Source: JAAZBI01 sp964461005 (GTDB taxonomy: Bacteria > Bacillota_I > Bacilli_A > RF39 > UBA660). Taken from it: a DNA stretch of 14,979 bases. The stretch is from the NCBI GenBank assembly GCA_964461005.1, contig CAYWQQ010000014.1, forward strand, positions 1 through 14,979, read 5' to 3'. The position numbers and the translations under genes were made by a program. Under the pieces are notes generated by a model. It did no database searches and was not told the DNA's origin. It saw only the letters and a program-made list of their open reading frames with translations. Shown here piece by piece: positions 1 through 6,849 of this stretch; position 1 is the stretch's first letter; each line of letters opens with the position of its first letter.

Positions 1-506
1 TAACTAATGGTATAAGTTATATTACAATTACCAAAATTCAAAGTGGAATGACTTAAATTAGCTGTGAAAGTAACTTCTTGATCATAAACAATTTCTGTTG
101 AACTTAAAACTAGTGAATTAGTTACAAGATTAGAACAAGTTGTATTTATTGAAAATGATCCATTTGTTAAAGTGTTAGTATCTTTATTTTTATATTTAAT
201 TACGCTACTCCAAGATTGAACATTTTTTTTAGCTTTTTTTATAGAAAAGGTTGTTGTCAAAGTATTATTTACTAATGTTTCAGAAACATAATTTAATTGA
301 GGATGACCGGGAGATTGTGCTGTATATCTGCCTTTTTTTAAAACAACTAATTCATTATTTAATTGAAGATTATTGTTTACCACGCTGATTGTTCCATTAA
401 CTTCCAATTCTGAACTTAAATAGGAATAACCAATTGTTAAGCCAAAAGTAATTATCATCATAATAAATATGAGTAACATAGTTTTGTTTTTTCTTTTTTT
501 TCTCAT
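1..506 (-). CDS. secreted surface protein with SipW-type signal (3' end beyond window)
   Basis: This open frame runs from an ATG at 506 to the window edge and gives 168 residues with no stop. It is preceded by a GGAG at 518-515. The N-terminus is strongly basic (MRKKRKNK), followed by a hydrophobic segment at about residues 10-27 and then GYSYLSSELEVNGT. The same GY..LS.....GT pattern is found in the divergent protein at 661. The exported part is rich in Ser, Thr, Asn and Val, looks like beta-sandwich sequence, and has two Cys (about 124 and 161) that could form a disulfide. I infer an exported surface protein processed by the signal peptidase encoded at 1231. By analogy with TasA-type signals (GGTWA before the cut), cleavage would fall after GYS. 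I do not recognise the mature family. The C-terminus, and hence any wall anchor, is outside the window. Confidence 0.8.
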   Translation of the reverse strand, partial: MRKKRKNKTMLLIFIMMIITFGLTIGYSYLSSELEVNGTISVVNNNLQLNNELVVLKKGRYTAQSPGHPQLNYVSETLVNNTLTTTFSIKKAKKNVQSWSSVIKYKNKDTNTLTNGSFSINTTCSNLVTNSLVLSSTEIVYDQEVTFTANLSHSTLNFGNCNITYTIS

Positions 507-524
507 TTGATCAACTCCAACTTA

Positions 525-533
525 ATTATAACA
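525..533 (-). promoter_or_regulatory. extended -10 promoter for the minus-strand surface gene
   Basis: Read on the minus strand this is TGTTATAAT, a perfect TATAAT with the TGn extension. No good -35 is visible: the appropriate distance falls in an A/T tract at about 547-552. A start of transcription about 7 bases downstream would give a leader of only about 12 bases beginning at the GGAG ribosome-binding site. Confidence 0.5.
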
Positions 534-580
534 TGATAAAAAAATAGAAAAAAATAAATGTAAACTAATTTACAAACATA

Positions 581-609
581 TTGTTTTCTCAATAACCATC
601 ATATATACT
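581..609 (+). promoter_or_regulatory. sigma-A-type promoter for the 661 gene
   Basis: TTGTTT (581-586) and TATACT (604-609) are separated by exactly 17 bases. The predicted leader is about 45 bases and contains an inverted repeat at 615-643 before the AGGAGG at 651-656. This promoter points away from the minus-strand one, so the 154-base gap at 507-660 is a divergent promoter region. Confidence 0.65.
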
Positions 610-614
610 AAAAT

Positions 615-643
615 TAAGGATAAGATATAAGTTACTTATCTTA
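615..643 (+). promoter_or_regulatory. inverted repeat in the 5' leader of the 661 gene
   Basis: GATAAG (619-624) pairs with CTTATC (635-640). The pairing extends by three more A-T pairs after a single bulged G at 618. The repeat lies between the -10 and the ribosome-binding site, so it could be an operator or an mRNA stem that protects the transcript. The sequence alone does not decide which. Confidence 0.35.
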
Positions 644-660
644 AATTTGAAGGAGGAAAA

Positions 661-1173
661 ATGAAAAAATCAAACAAGAAAAGAGATCCAAAATTACTTA
701 TTTATGTTCTATTAATTGTAGTTGTGTTTTTAGTATCTGGATATGCGATATTATCACAAACAATCGCTTTATCTGGTACAGCGAGTGCTGATGCAGATTT
801 CTCAATTTTATGGGAAAACCCTGTAGTATCAAGTAGCAATCGTGTTAGCATGGATGTGCCAACATTATCTTCAGGAAATACAGTATTAAACTTTAATCCT
901 GTATTACAACAACCGGGATCTAGTGTTACGGTAACAGTTAATGTTAAGAACAATGGTAATTTACCAGCTGTAATAACAAATATTACAACTACTGATCCAG
1001 TAGTTAGTGATATTATTGTTACTTATAGCCCAAGCTTTTCAATTGATCAAACTTTAGCTCCAGGAGCAAGTATTCCAGTTGATATAACTGTACAATACAA
1101 TCCTGCAGTTACTGAAACTCAAGCAATAAGTGAAAATTTTGGAATAGTTGTTGAATATTCACAAGAAGTATAA
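661..1173 (+). CDS. secreted TasA/camelysin-like beta-sandwich surface protein
   Basis: This 170-residue protein starts at an ATG 4 bases after a strong AGGAGG. Its layout is a basic tail (1-11), a hydrophobic segment (about 11-29) ending in SGYA, then ILSQTIALSGTASADADF, then a Thr/Val/Asn-rich body. The body contains a segment of the type PGSSVTVTVNVKNNGN (about 85-100), which is typical of immunoglobulin-like exported domains and of TasA/CalY-type proteins (a proline-glycine turn, alternating strands, N-G-N loop). There is no LPXTG and no C-terminal membrane segment, so it should be released or assembled into surface fibres rather than sortase-anchored. The neighbouring SipW-type peptidase is the likely processing enzyme, with the cut probably after GYA. 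An alternative cut after TASA (about residue 43) cannot be excluded. Exact family membership is not certain. Confidence 0.75.
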   Translation: MKKSNKKRDPKLLIYVLLIVVVFLVSGYAILSQTIALSGTASADADFSILWENPVVSSSNRVSMDVPTLSSGNTVLNFNPVLQQPGSSVTVTVNVKNNGNLPAVITNITTTDPVVSDIIVTYSPSFSIDQTLAPGASIPVDITVQYNPAVTETQAISENFGIVVEYSQEV

Positions 1174-1183
1174 TAGGTATTTT

Positions 1184-1211
1184 AAAAAGATGGCTTAAAT
1201 GCCATCTTTTT
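1184..1211 (+). terminator. intrinsic terminator after the 661 gene
   Basis: An 11-bp perfect stem (AAAAAGATGGC at 1184-1194 and its complement at 1201-1211) closes a 6-base loop and ends in a T run. No promoter is visible between it and the next gene, so expression of the signal peptidase probably depends on readthrough. Confidence 0.85.
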
Positions 1212-1230
1212 AAATTATATAGGTGATAGA

Positions 1231-2421
1231 ATGAACAAAAATAATAATATGATAAAAATAATTAGTATATGTACAATAGTTGTTGTATTCTATGTTTTAT
1301 CATGGGCATTTTTAAAAACAAGTAATTCTGTATTATATAATTATGCTATTAACCCTTTATTTTGGATTTTAATAACTATTTTTTCAAGTACCTTTGTGTT
1401 TAAAAATAAAAACTATGTTTTCAAACACAAACGTTCTTTTGTCTTTGTCTTTTTAATTGCAGCTTTAGCATTTGTAGTTTCAAATTTTTCTTTAGGTATA
1501 TTTGTCAGTGGTTTTGCAAAAAATCCTTATGATAATTCTTTAACAGGAATAATGTATAATCTCTGGATGGTTGGTTCAACTTTGTTATTAATAGAACTTA
1601 CAAGAAGTTCACTGATAAATGCTACACCAATTAAATATAAAACAATAATGAAAATATTAATTGTTATAATATTTTCATTGCTGTCAATAAATTTTTTTAA
1701 TTTACAAACTTCATTAACTGATCTTTCTGGTATATTTAAGTTCTTAGGAACTAGTTTGATTCCAACTGTTGTTTTAAATATATTATTAACAGAAAGTGCT
1801 TCTAAAGCCGGCCCAATTCCAGGAATTATTTATCAAATAATAGTTAATTTAGCAATTTGGGCGGCTCCTGTCTTACCAAATCATGATTGGTTAATTATTT
1901 CATTAATTCATATTTTAATTCCTTTCTTAACATTATTAGTTATTGAATATCAAATAAAAAAAAGAGATTATTTTATGGCAAGATCAGAACTAGAAATGGA
2001 GGAACCAAAAGAGTGGATTGGTCGTTTTATTGTAATTACAATGGTATTGATTTTCTTTTTAGGTGTAACTCCAATATATCCAATTAATATTATTAGTAAT
2101 AGTATGTATCCAGCAATTCATATAGGAGATGTTGTTATTGTTAATAAAATAACAATTGATAAAATTAAAGAAGGAGATATTATTCAGTTTTCACGTGAAA
2201 AGCATTCAATAGTGCATCGTGTAGTTGAAATTTCTCAAGAAAATGGTAAAATTAAAATAAGGACCAAAGGTGATAATAATTATAAGAAAGATTCAACGAT
2301 TATCACTGAAAAAAATTTCATGGGTAAAATAATTATGATTGTTCCCAAAGTAGGGTTGCCTAATTACTGGGTAAAAAGTTTAATGAATCAAATTGATGAT
2401 TCAAATTCAGCGAACAATTAG
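1231..2421 (+). CDS. SipW/ER-type signal peptidase I with N-terminal multi-membrane domain
   Basis: This protein has 396 residues, about twice the length of SipW (about 190). The C-terminal part (about 262-385) is a S26B signal peptidase: one membrane segment (about 265-283), then the nucleophile region SNSMYPAIHIGD (Ser291), SIVHRVV (His329) and TKGDNN (Asp348). The Ser-to-His and His-to-Asp spacings (38 and 19) match the Ser-His-Asp arrangement of B. subtilis SipW and the ER/archaeal enzymes. The general-base Lys of ordinary type I peptidases is absent. Residues 1-260 contain about 7-8 hydrophobic segments that I cannot assign to a family. The start is supported by AGGTGAT five bases before the ATG. 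It should cleave the signal sequences of the flanking surface proteins, outside the membrane. The DUF5305 gene follows after 8 bases, which implies a joint operon. Confidence 0.85.
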   Translation: MNKNNNMIKIISICTIVVVFYVLSWAFLKTSNSVLYNYAINPLFWILITIFSSTFVFKNKNYVFKHKRSFVFVFLIAALAFVVSNFSLGIFVSGFAKNPYDNSLTGIMYNLWMVGSTLLLIELTRSSLINATPIKYKTIMKILIVIIFSLLSINFFNLQTSLTDLSGIFKFLGTSLIPTVVLNILLTESASKAGPIPGIIYQIIVNLAIWAAPVLPNHDWLIISLIHILIPFLTLLVIEYQIKKRDYFMARSELEMEEPKEWIGRFIVITMVLIFFLGVTPIYPINIISNSMYPAIHIGDVVIVNKITIDKIKEGDIIQFSREKHSIVHRVVEISQENGKIKIRTKGDNNYKKDSTIITEKNFMGKIIMIVPKVGLPNYWVKSLMNQIDDSNSANN

Positions 2422-2429
2422 GAGGAAAT

Positions 2430-3449
2430 ATGAAAAAAAGACAAATGAAAAAAATCTTTAACACATTCGGAATTGTTATATTTACTTTAATAATGATTAC
2501 AGCTTTATTATATCTTTATAGTATTTTTCGTTCAAAAACAGTTCAAGAAATATTATTTGATTATCAAGTAAAAAGTAATATTAGTTATAAAGTTAATTTA
2601 ATCGATAATGAATTTATCAAAGAAAAATATTTACCAATGGAACAGGTTTATATTACAAAACTAGTAGATAATATTTCGACAAATTTTGATTTTCAATATA
2701 ATAATCAAAAAATTAATAATTCTAAATATTATTACGAAATAAAAGGTATATTAGTAGGAAGTTATCGTGGAGATCAAAGTTCTACAGAAAAAAATGATGT
2801 TTGGTTTGAAGAGAATTTGTTTAAATCAAGTGAAAATCAAGCAATAGGTAATACATTTAGTATTAATGAAACTATTTCAATAAAACCATTGGAACTATTT
2901 GATAGGGCCGATAGTTTTCAAGAAAAATTAGGATTACCTATAAATGCAGAATATAAATTAGAAATGAATGTTTATTTAACAATGGGTGCAGATAATATCA
3001 AAAAAGTTCACAAAGAAACAATATCTTTTCCAGTTACAAATAATATATTTAAAATCAATAAAAACGTGAGTTCTCAAGATAAATTTTCTGTTTCATCTCA
3101 AAAAGAAGAGATTGAGATAGAAAGAACACCACTAATTATTTCAGTTCTTTCTTTAGGAATATCAATATTAATGTTAATTAAACTAGTTAAAACCAAAGTA
3201 GATAAAAAATCTAATTATGAAAAGGATGTAACCCAAATTTTTAAAGCATATGGAGAGAGAATCATCATGGTAGAAAACATTGCCATAACTCCTGAAACAA
3301 AATTTATATCAATCGTTGGTTTTGAAGAATTGGTTGAATTAGTTAACGAATTAAATTTACCAATATTATGTTACCAAAAAGAAGGCATAAATATATCTTG
3401 GTTCTTCGTTATACATGACAAGATTATCTATCGTTTTATATTAGAATAA
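2430..3449 (+). CDS. DUF5305 family membrane protein
   Basis: This protein has 339 residues. Its AGGAGG overlaps the stop of the peptidase gene, so the two are translationally close. A first membrane segment (about 10-31) is followed by an extracellular region (about 35-230). That region contains the DUF5305-like pattern YKVNLIDNEFIKEKYLPMEQ, then YITKLVDNI and FDFQY. A second membrane segment (about 233-252) is followed by a roughly 85-residue cytoplasmic tail with E(R)IIMVEN, VGFEELVELVNELNLPIL and a final IYRFILE. That tail is also typical of this family as I recall it. DUF5305 proteins occur beside ER-type signal peptidases in archaea and Firmicutes, which matches the context, but no biochemical function is established. 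A role in handling or anchoring the exported surface subunits is inference. Confidence 0.75.
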   Translation: MKKRQMKKIFNTFGIVIFTLIMITALLYLYSIFRSKTVQEILFDYQVKSNISYKVNLIDNEFIKEKYLPMEQVYITKLVDNISTNFDFQYNNQKINNSKYYYEIKGILVGSYRGDQSSTEKNDVWFEENLFKSSENQAIGNTFSINETISIKPLELFDRADSFQEKLGLPINAEYKLEMNVYLTMGADNIKKVHKETISFPVTNNIFKINKNVSSQDKFSVSSQKEEIEIERTPLIISVLSLGISILMLIKLVKTKVDKKSNYEKDVTQIFKAYGERIIMVENIAITPETKFISIVGFEELVELVNELNLPILCYQKEGINISWFFVIHDKIIYRFILE

Positions 3450-3475
3450 AGACTTTTAAAAAGTCTTTTTTTTTT
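3448..3475 (+). terminator. intrinsic terminator after the DUF5305 gene
   Basis: AAAGACTT and AAGTCTTT form a short hairpin, followed directly by a run of about ten T. It overlaps the stop codon and isolates the secretion locus from the exporter operon. In the 61 bases from here to the next gene I see only a strong ribosome-binding site and no convincing promoter. Confidence 0.75.
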
Positions 3476-3536
3476 ATTCAAATTAGAGGAATCATCATTG
3501 ATAAAAAATAAAAAATAAGTGAAAGGAGGTAAATGA

Positions 3537-5591
3537 ATGCTTTTAAAGAAAATAGTTAAGCAAGAAAATTTAAAAGATTGTGGAGCTGCTTGTTTATTAA
3601 TGATGATAAAAAAATATGGCGGAAATTATCCAATGGAACAATTAAGGACATTATTAAAAACTGATAAAAAAGGAACAAGTGCTTTGAATTTAATCAATGG
3701 AGCTAAAAAAGTTGGCTTTGATGCTCGTGGTTATTATTGTGATGATATAAAAACTATTAAATGCCCCGTTATAGCACATGTCATTATGAAAAAATCATAT
3801 CATCATTATGTCATAATAGATGATATTAATTATGATAAACAAATTATTAAAATACTAGATCCAGCATCTGGATTTAGAAAATATACTTTCGCTGAATTTG
3901 ATAAAATTTGGTCTAAAAACATTATAACAATGATTCCCTTTAGAAAAATTGATAATATAAATACATTCACGAGTGTTCGTAAAACAATTTATAGTTTGAT
4001 TAAACCTTATATAAAACACTTCTTTATAATTTTTGTTATTTCTATCTTATTAACAATGTTAAATATTCTTAACACATATTATTTTAAAATAATAGTTGAT
4101 CGTAATTTATCTTTATATAATTTTACTTATCTAGGAATATTTTTTGCTATTGTAATTTTTATTAAAACCATGTTTAATTATTTGAAAAACAGATTATTAA
4201 TATATATAGATAAAAAGATAGATTTTGACTTGATTAGTAAAACTTTAAAACATTTATTTTTACTTCCTTTTCAATACTTTCATACTAGAACATCTGGTGA
4301 CATTATTGCTCGCATTAATGACTTGACATATGTCAAAGAATTTATTAATAAGATTGCTAGCATAATATTAATTGATTTTGTTTTAATTGTTGGTTCAATT
4401 ATATTTATGATTAATATAAATCAAACCTTATTTTTAATCACAACACTAATATTACTTTTATATATAATAATTGTTCTAATATTTAATAAAACAATCAAGT
4501 TAGCAATTATAAAAAACCAAGAGAATAATGCAAAAGTCTCCTCTTTATTATATGAAACAATTAGTGGTATAGATACAATTAAAAACTTAGGTGTTGAACA
4601 AAAAATGTTTATAAAAAATATTAACACTTATCAAGAATTTTTAAATGATAACTATTCTTTTTCTAAGAAATATTTTTTTGCTAATATTTTTAAGGAGTTA
4701 ATTACTTCTTTTGGGACATTAACATTAATATATTTTGGAGGATTACTAATTTTACAAAAAACAATTTTAATAGGAGATTTAGTTGTTTATATTTTCTTTT
4801 TTAATTTTTTTATTGATCCTATGAAAAACATTTTCGAAATAGAACCACTATTAAAATCTTCTAGTAACGCAATATTAAGAATTACTGATTTCTTTCAAAT
4901 TAAGGAAGAAGGAAAGGTGGCATCAAAAATTCAAAATGCTAATATTATAGTTAAAAATTTAGAATATTCATATAATGATATAACAAAAACTTTTTCTAAT
5001 TTTAATTTAAAAATAAATAGTGGAGAGAAAGTATTATTAACAGGCAAAAGTGGAACTGGCAAATCAACGTTAATGAAATTAATTATGAAACAATTAGATA
5101 TAAAAAAAGGTAATATCTATATATCTAATAATAAGATTGAAAACTATTCATATCAAGAAATTAATCAAGCCATCTCTTATGTTTCTCAAAACGAAACGTT
5201 ATTTACTGATTCTTTATACAATAATATTGTTATGGAACGCAATGTTTCTGAACAAGAAGTAAAGGATTTATTTAAATTGATAGAAATTGATCAAATAATA
5301 AGCAAACATCAAATTGATGAACACATGCTATTGGAAGAAAACGGTTTAAATTTAAGTGGAGGAGAAAGACAAAGAATTATTATGGCAAGAGCATTATTAA
5401 AAAACAGTAAAATTATTATTTTAGATGAGAGTATGAGTGAGGTTGATAATGATTTGGAAAAGATTATTTTAGAGAATATATTTTCATATTATCGAAATAA
5501 AACTTTTATAGTAATTACTCATCATTTTACTAATAAGAATCTTTTTGACAAAGTTATTGACTTAAATCTTAAGAAAGGAGTTTTAACATGA
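3537..5591 (+). CDS. peptidase-containing ABC exporter (C39 family, bacteriocin type)
   Basis: This 684-residue protein has the full architecture of a double-glycine peptide exporter. Residues 1-135 are a C39 peptidase with KQENLKDCGAACL (catalytic Cys15), YHHYVIID (His90) and ILDPASG (Asp108). Residues about 155-440 are the membrane domain. The rest is the nucleotide-binding domain: Walker A GKSGTGKS (503-510), Q-loop Q551, signature NLSGGERQR (605-613), Walker B IIILDE (626-631) and switch His662. It should remove the leader of a GG-type peptide in the cytoplasm and export the core. The ATG at 3537 has AAAGGAGGT at 3522-3530; another ATG at 3533 is out of frame and stops after eight codons. 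The stop overlaps the start of the first peptide gene by ATGA. No membrane-fusion (HlyD/LcnD-like) partner is nearby. Confidence 0.95.
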   Translation: MLLKKIVKQENLKDCGAACLLMMIKKYGGNYPMEQLRTLLKTDKKGTSALNLINGAKKVGFDARGYYCDDIKTIKCPVIAHVIMKKSYHHYVIIDDINYDKQIIKILDPASGFRKYTFAEFDKIWSKNIITMIPFRKIDNINTFTSVRKTIYSLIKPYIKHFFIIFVISILLTMLNILNTYYFKIIVDRNLSLYNFTYLGIFFAIVIFIKTMFNYLKNRLLIYIDKKIDFDLISKTLKHLFLLPFQYFHTRTSGDIIARINDLTYVKEFINKIASIILIDFVLIVGSIIFMININQTLFLITTLILLLYIIIVLIFNKTIKLAIIKNQENNAKVSSLLYETISGIDTIKNLGVEQKMFIKNINTYQEFLNDNYSFSKKYFFANIFKELITSFGTLTLIYFGGLLILQKTILIGDLVVYIFFFNFFIDPMKNIFEIEPLLKSSSNAILRITDFFQIKEEGKVASKIQNANIIVKNLEYSYNDITKTFSNFNLKINSGEKVLLTGKSGTGKSTLMKLIMKQLDIKKGNIYISNNKIENYSYQEINQAISYVSQNETLFTDSLYNNIVMERNVSEQEVKDLFKLIEIDQIISKHQIDEHMLLEENGLNLSGGERQRIIMARALLKNSKIIILDESMSEVDNDLEKIILENIFSYYRNKTFIVITHHFTNKNLFDKVIDLNLKKGVLT

Positions 5592-5728
5592 GAACATTAA
5601 CAGAACAAGAACTAACTAAAATATCTGGTGGTTTTGGATTTGGTTTCTGGCTAATTTTAGGAGGAGTAATAACTTTCACTATTGGTTTTTTTGATGGCTA
5701 TTCAAATCCAAACAAATGTAAAAAATAA
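5588..5728 (+). CDS. double-glycine leader peptide 1 (putative bacteriocin subunit)
   Basis: This is a 46-codon gene whose start overlaps the stop of the exporter (ATGA), with AAAGGAG at 5574-5580. The leader MRTLTEQELTKISGG fits the canonical double-glycine consensus exactly: Leu-12, Glu-8, Leu-7, Ile-4, Gly-2, Gly-1. Cleavage gives a core of 31 residues beginning FGFGFWLILGG. The core is very hydrophobic up to FFDG, then has a short polar tail ending in NPNKCKK (net charge about +2). It contains a single Cys and a GxxxG/GxG pattern at its N-terminus. It is a substrate for the C39 exporter next to it. A pore-forming class II bacteriocin subunit is likely; a secreted signal is the alternative. 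I do not recognise the core. Confidence 0.85.
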   Translation: MRTLTEQELTKISGGFGFGFWLILGGVITFTIGFFDGYSNPNKCKK

Positions 5729-5739
5729 GGAGGAAAAAA

Positions 5740-5763
5740 ATGAGAACGTTAACAGAACAAGAA
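5740..5763 (+). repeat. duplicated leader-coding sequence (second copy; first at 5588-5611)
   Basis: The first 24 bases of the two peptide genes differ at a single position (A/G at base 9, a silent change in the Thr codon). Similarity fades in the second half of the leader and is absent in the cores. This indicates duplication or exchange of a leader module attached to different cores. Confidence 0.8.
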
Positions 5764-5904
5764 TTATTAATGATAAATGGAGGAACAATTTCTGGTACGT
5801 TTATTAATGCAATAGCTCATGGTATAAAAATTGTTTATGATTTAGGTAGAGCATTTGGAAGTACCATTCGACGCTTTCGCTTTAATCAATTGTGTCCATT
5901 TTAA
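5740..5904 (+). CDS. double-glycine leader peptide 2 (putative class IIb bacteriocin subunit)
   Basis: This is a 54-codon gene, 11 bases after peptide 1, with AAGGAGG at 5727-5733. Its leader MRTLTEQELLMINGG shares the first nine residues with peptide 1 and fits the same consensus. The core has 39 residues (TISGTFINAIAHGIKIV, then YDLGRAFGSTIRRFRF and a C-terminal QLCPF) and a net charge of about +4. AIAHG (AxxxG) and GRAFG (GxxxG) are helix-packing motifs of the type seen in two-peptide bacteriocins, and the GRAxG segment recalls the lactobin A/cerein 7B group. It has a single Cys four residues from the C-terminus. It lies in the same operon as the exporter and peptide 1 and is closed by a terminator that starts at its stop codon. 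Confidence 0.85.
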   Translation: MRTLTEQELLMINGGTISGTFINAIAHGIKIVYDLGRAFGSTIRRFRFNQLCPF

Positions 5905-5928
5905 AGAAAGAGCTTGCTCTTTCTTTTT
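5903..5928 (+). terminator. intrinsic terminator closing the peptide operon
   Basis: AAAGAAAGAGC and its complement GCTCTTTCTTT form an 11-bp stem around a tiny loop, followed by T residues. It begins within the stop codon of peptide 2. Confidence 0.85.
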
Positions 5929-5942
5929 ACTATTATTTAAGA

Positions 5943-5948
5943 TAAAAT
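5943..5948 (+). promoter_or_regulatory. possible -10 of the uvsE promoter
   Basis: TAAAAT lies 6 bases before the GGTGAT ribosome-binding site. The -35 at 17-base spacing would be TTTCTT (5920-5925), inside the right arm of the preceding terminator, and is a poor match. The promoter is suggested mainly by position: the gene follows a terminator and needs one. Confidence 0.35.
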
Positions 5949-5964
5949 ATAGTTGGTGATAACA

Positions 5965-6834
5965 GTGAGAAATATAGGATATGCTTGTCTTACTTTAGGA
6001 ATAGCTGAAAAATATCGAACATGTCGTTTGAAGAATTTAAATTATCAAAATTTATATGAAATTATTGAGCATAATTTAAATGTTTTAGACAAGGTATTAG
6101 ATTATAATTATAATAATAAAATATTTTTATTTAGAATTTCATCTGATATTATTCCTTTTGGTAATAAAGCATTAACTATTATTGATTGGCCAAAAGTATT
6201 TAAAAAACAATTAAAGCTTCTAGCTATAAAAATTAAAAAATATAAAATTAGAGTTTCCATGCATCCTGGTCAATATACAATTATTAATTCTACAAAACCA
6301 GAAGTAATTAGTAATAGTATTGCAGAATTAATATATCATTCTCTGTTTTTAGATTTGTTAGAAGTTGATAGTAAATCAAAATTGATTTTACATATTGGTG
6401 GTATTTACAATGATAAAGAACAATCAATAAAAAGATTTATTAGCAATTTTAAAAAACTACCAATTTCTATCAAAAAAAGAATCGCCATAGAAAATGATGA
6501 TAAATCATATGATATTAATGATGTTATGCATATTAGTGAAATTTTAAATATTCCTATCGTGTATGATAATCTTCATAATTTTTTAAACAATTTTGATAAT
6601 AAAGATGATGCTTATTGGATTAATAAAGTTAGATATAGTTGGAAGCAAAAAGATGGGCAACAAAAAATTCATTATTCTCAACAAGCTTACAATAAAAACA
6701 AAGGAAGTCATTCAGAAACAATTGATATTGATTTGTTTAAAAAATTTATTGATGGAATTCCTCAAGACATTGACATCATGTTAGAAGTAAAGGATAAAGA
6801 TAAATCAGTATTAAAAATAATTAGTTCTATATAA
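5965..6834 (+). CDS. uvsE: UV damage endonuclease UvsE/UvdE
   Basis: This 289-residue TIM-barrel metal-dependent endonuclease nicks DNA 5' to UV photoproducts and other lesions and starts an alternative excision repair. Visible family motifs are RNIGYACLTLG at the start, TCRLKN, VSMHPGQY (His100), LILHIGG (His143), RIAIENDD (Glu176), VYDNLHN (Asp201, His204), KIHYSQQ (His236), GSHSET (His249) and MLEVKDKD (Glu274). These supply the metal-binding His/Glu/Asp set. I chose GTG 5965 because GGTGAT lies 6 bases before it and the protein then begins like its homologues (M-R-x-I-G-Y-A-C). Frames opening at TTG 5953 or GTG 5956 would run through that ribosome-binding site. The gene is monocistronic, between a terminator and the rpsU promoter. 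Confidence 0.92.
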   Translation: MRNIGYACLTLGIAEKYRTCRLKNLNYQNLYEIIEHNLNVLDKVLDYNYNNKIFLFRISSDIIPFGNKALTIIDWPKVFKKQLKLLAIKIKKYKIRVSMHPGQYTIINSTKPEVISNSIAELIYHSLFLDLLEVDSKSKLILHIGGIYNDKEQSIKRFISNFKKLPISIKKRIAIENDDKSYDINDVMHISEILNIPIVYDNLHNFLNNFDNKDDAYWINKVRYSWKQKDGQQKIHYSQQAYNKNKGSHSETIDIDLFKKFIDGIPQDIDIMLEVKDKDKSVLKIISSI

Positions 6835-6849
6835 ATGTTAAACAAAGAC

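Noticed and set aside
702..953. Minus-strand open frame inside the 661 surface gene
   Set aside because: It lies wholly within a well-supported plus-strand gene, has no ribosome-binding site and no recognisable content.
3533..3559. Eight-codon frame starting at ATG 3533, considered as a leader peptide
   Set aside because: It is out of frame, overlaps the exporter start, and the ribosome-binding-site spacing fits ATG 3537 better.
4421..4627. Minus-strand open frame inside the exporter gene
   Set aside because: It is an antisense shadow of the membrane domain in AT-rich DNA. The hydrophobic look follows from the complementary codons.
5953..5964. Upstream TTG/GTG starts for uvsE
   Set aside because: They would translate the GGTGAT ribosome-binding site. 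The protein begins like homologues from GTG 5965.
5965..6834. UvsE as part of the bacteriocin operon or a defence system
   Set aside because: A strong terminator separates it from the peptides, and all motifs fit the ordinary UV damage endonuclease.
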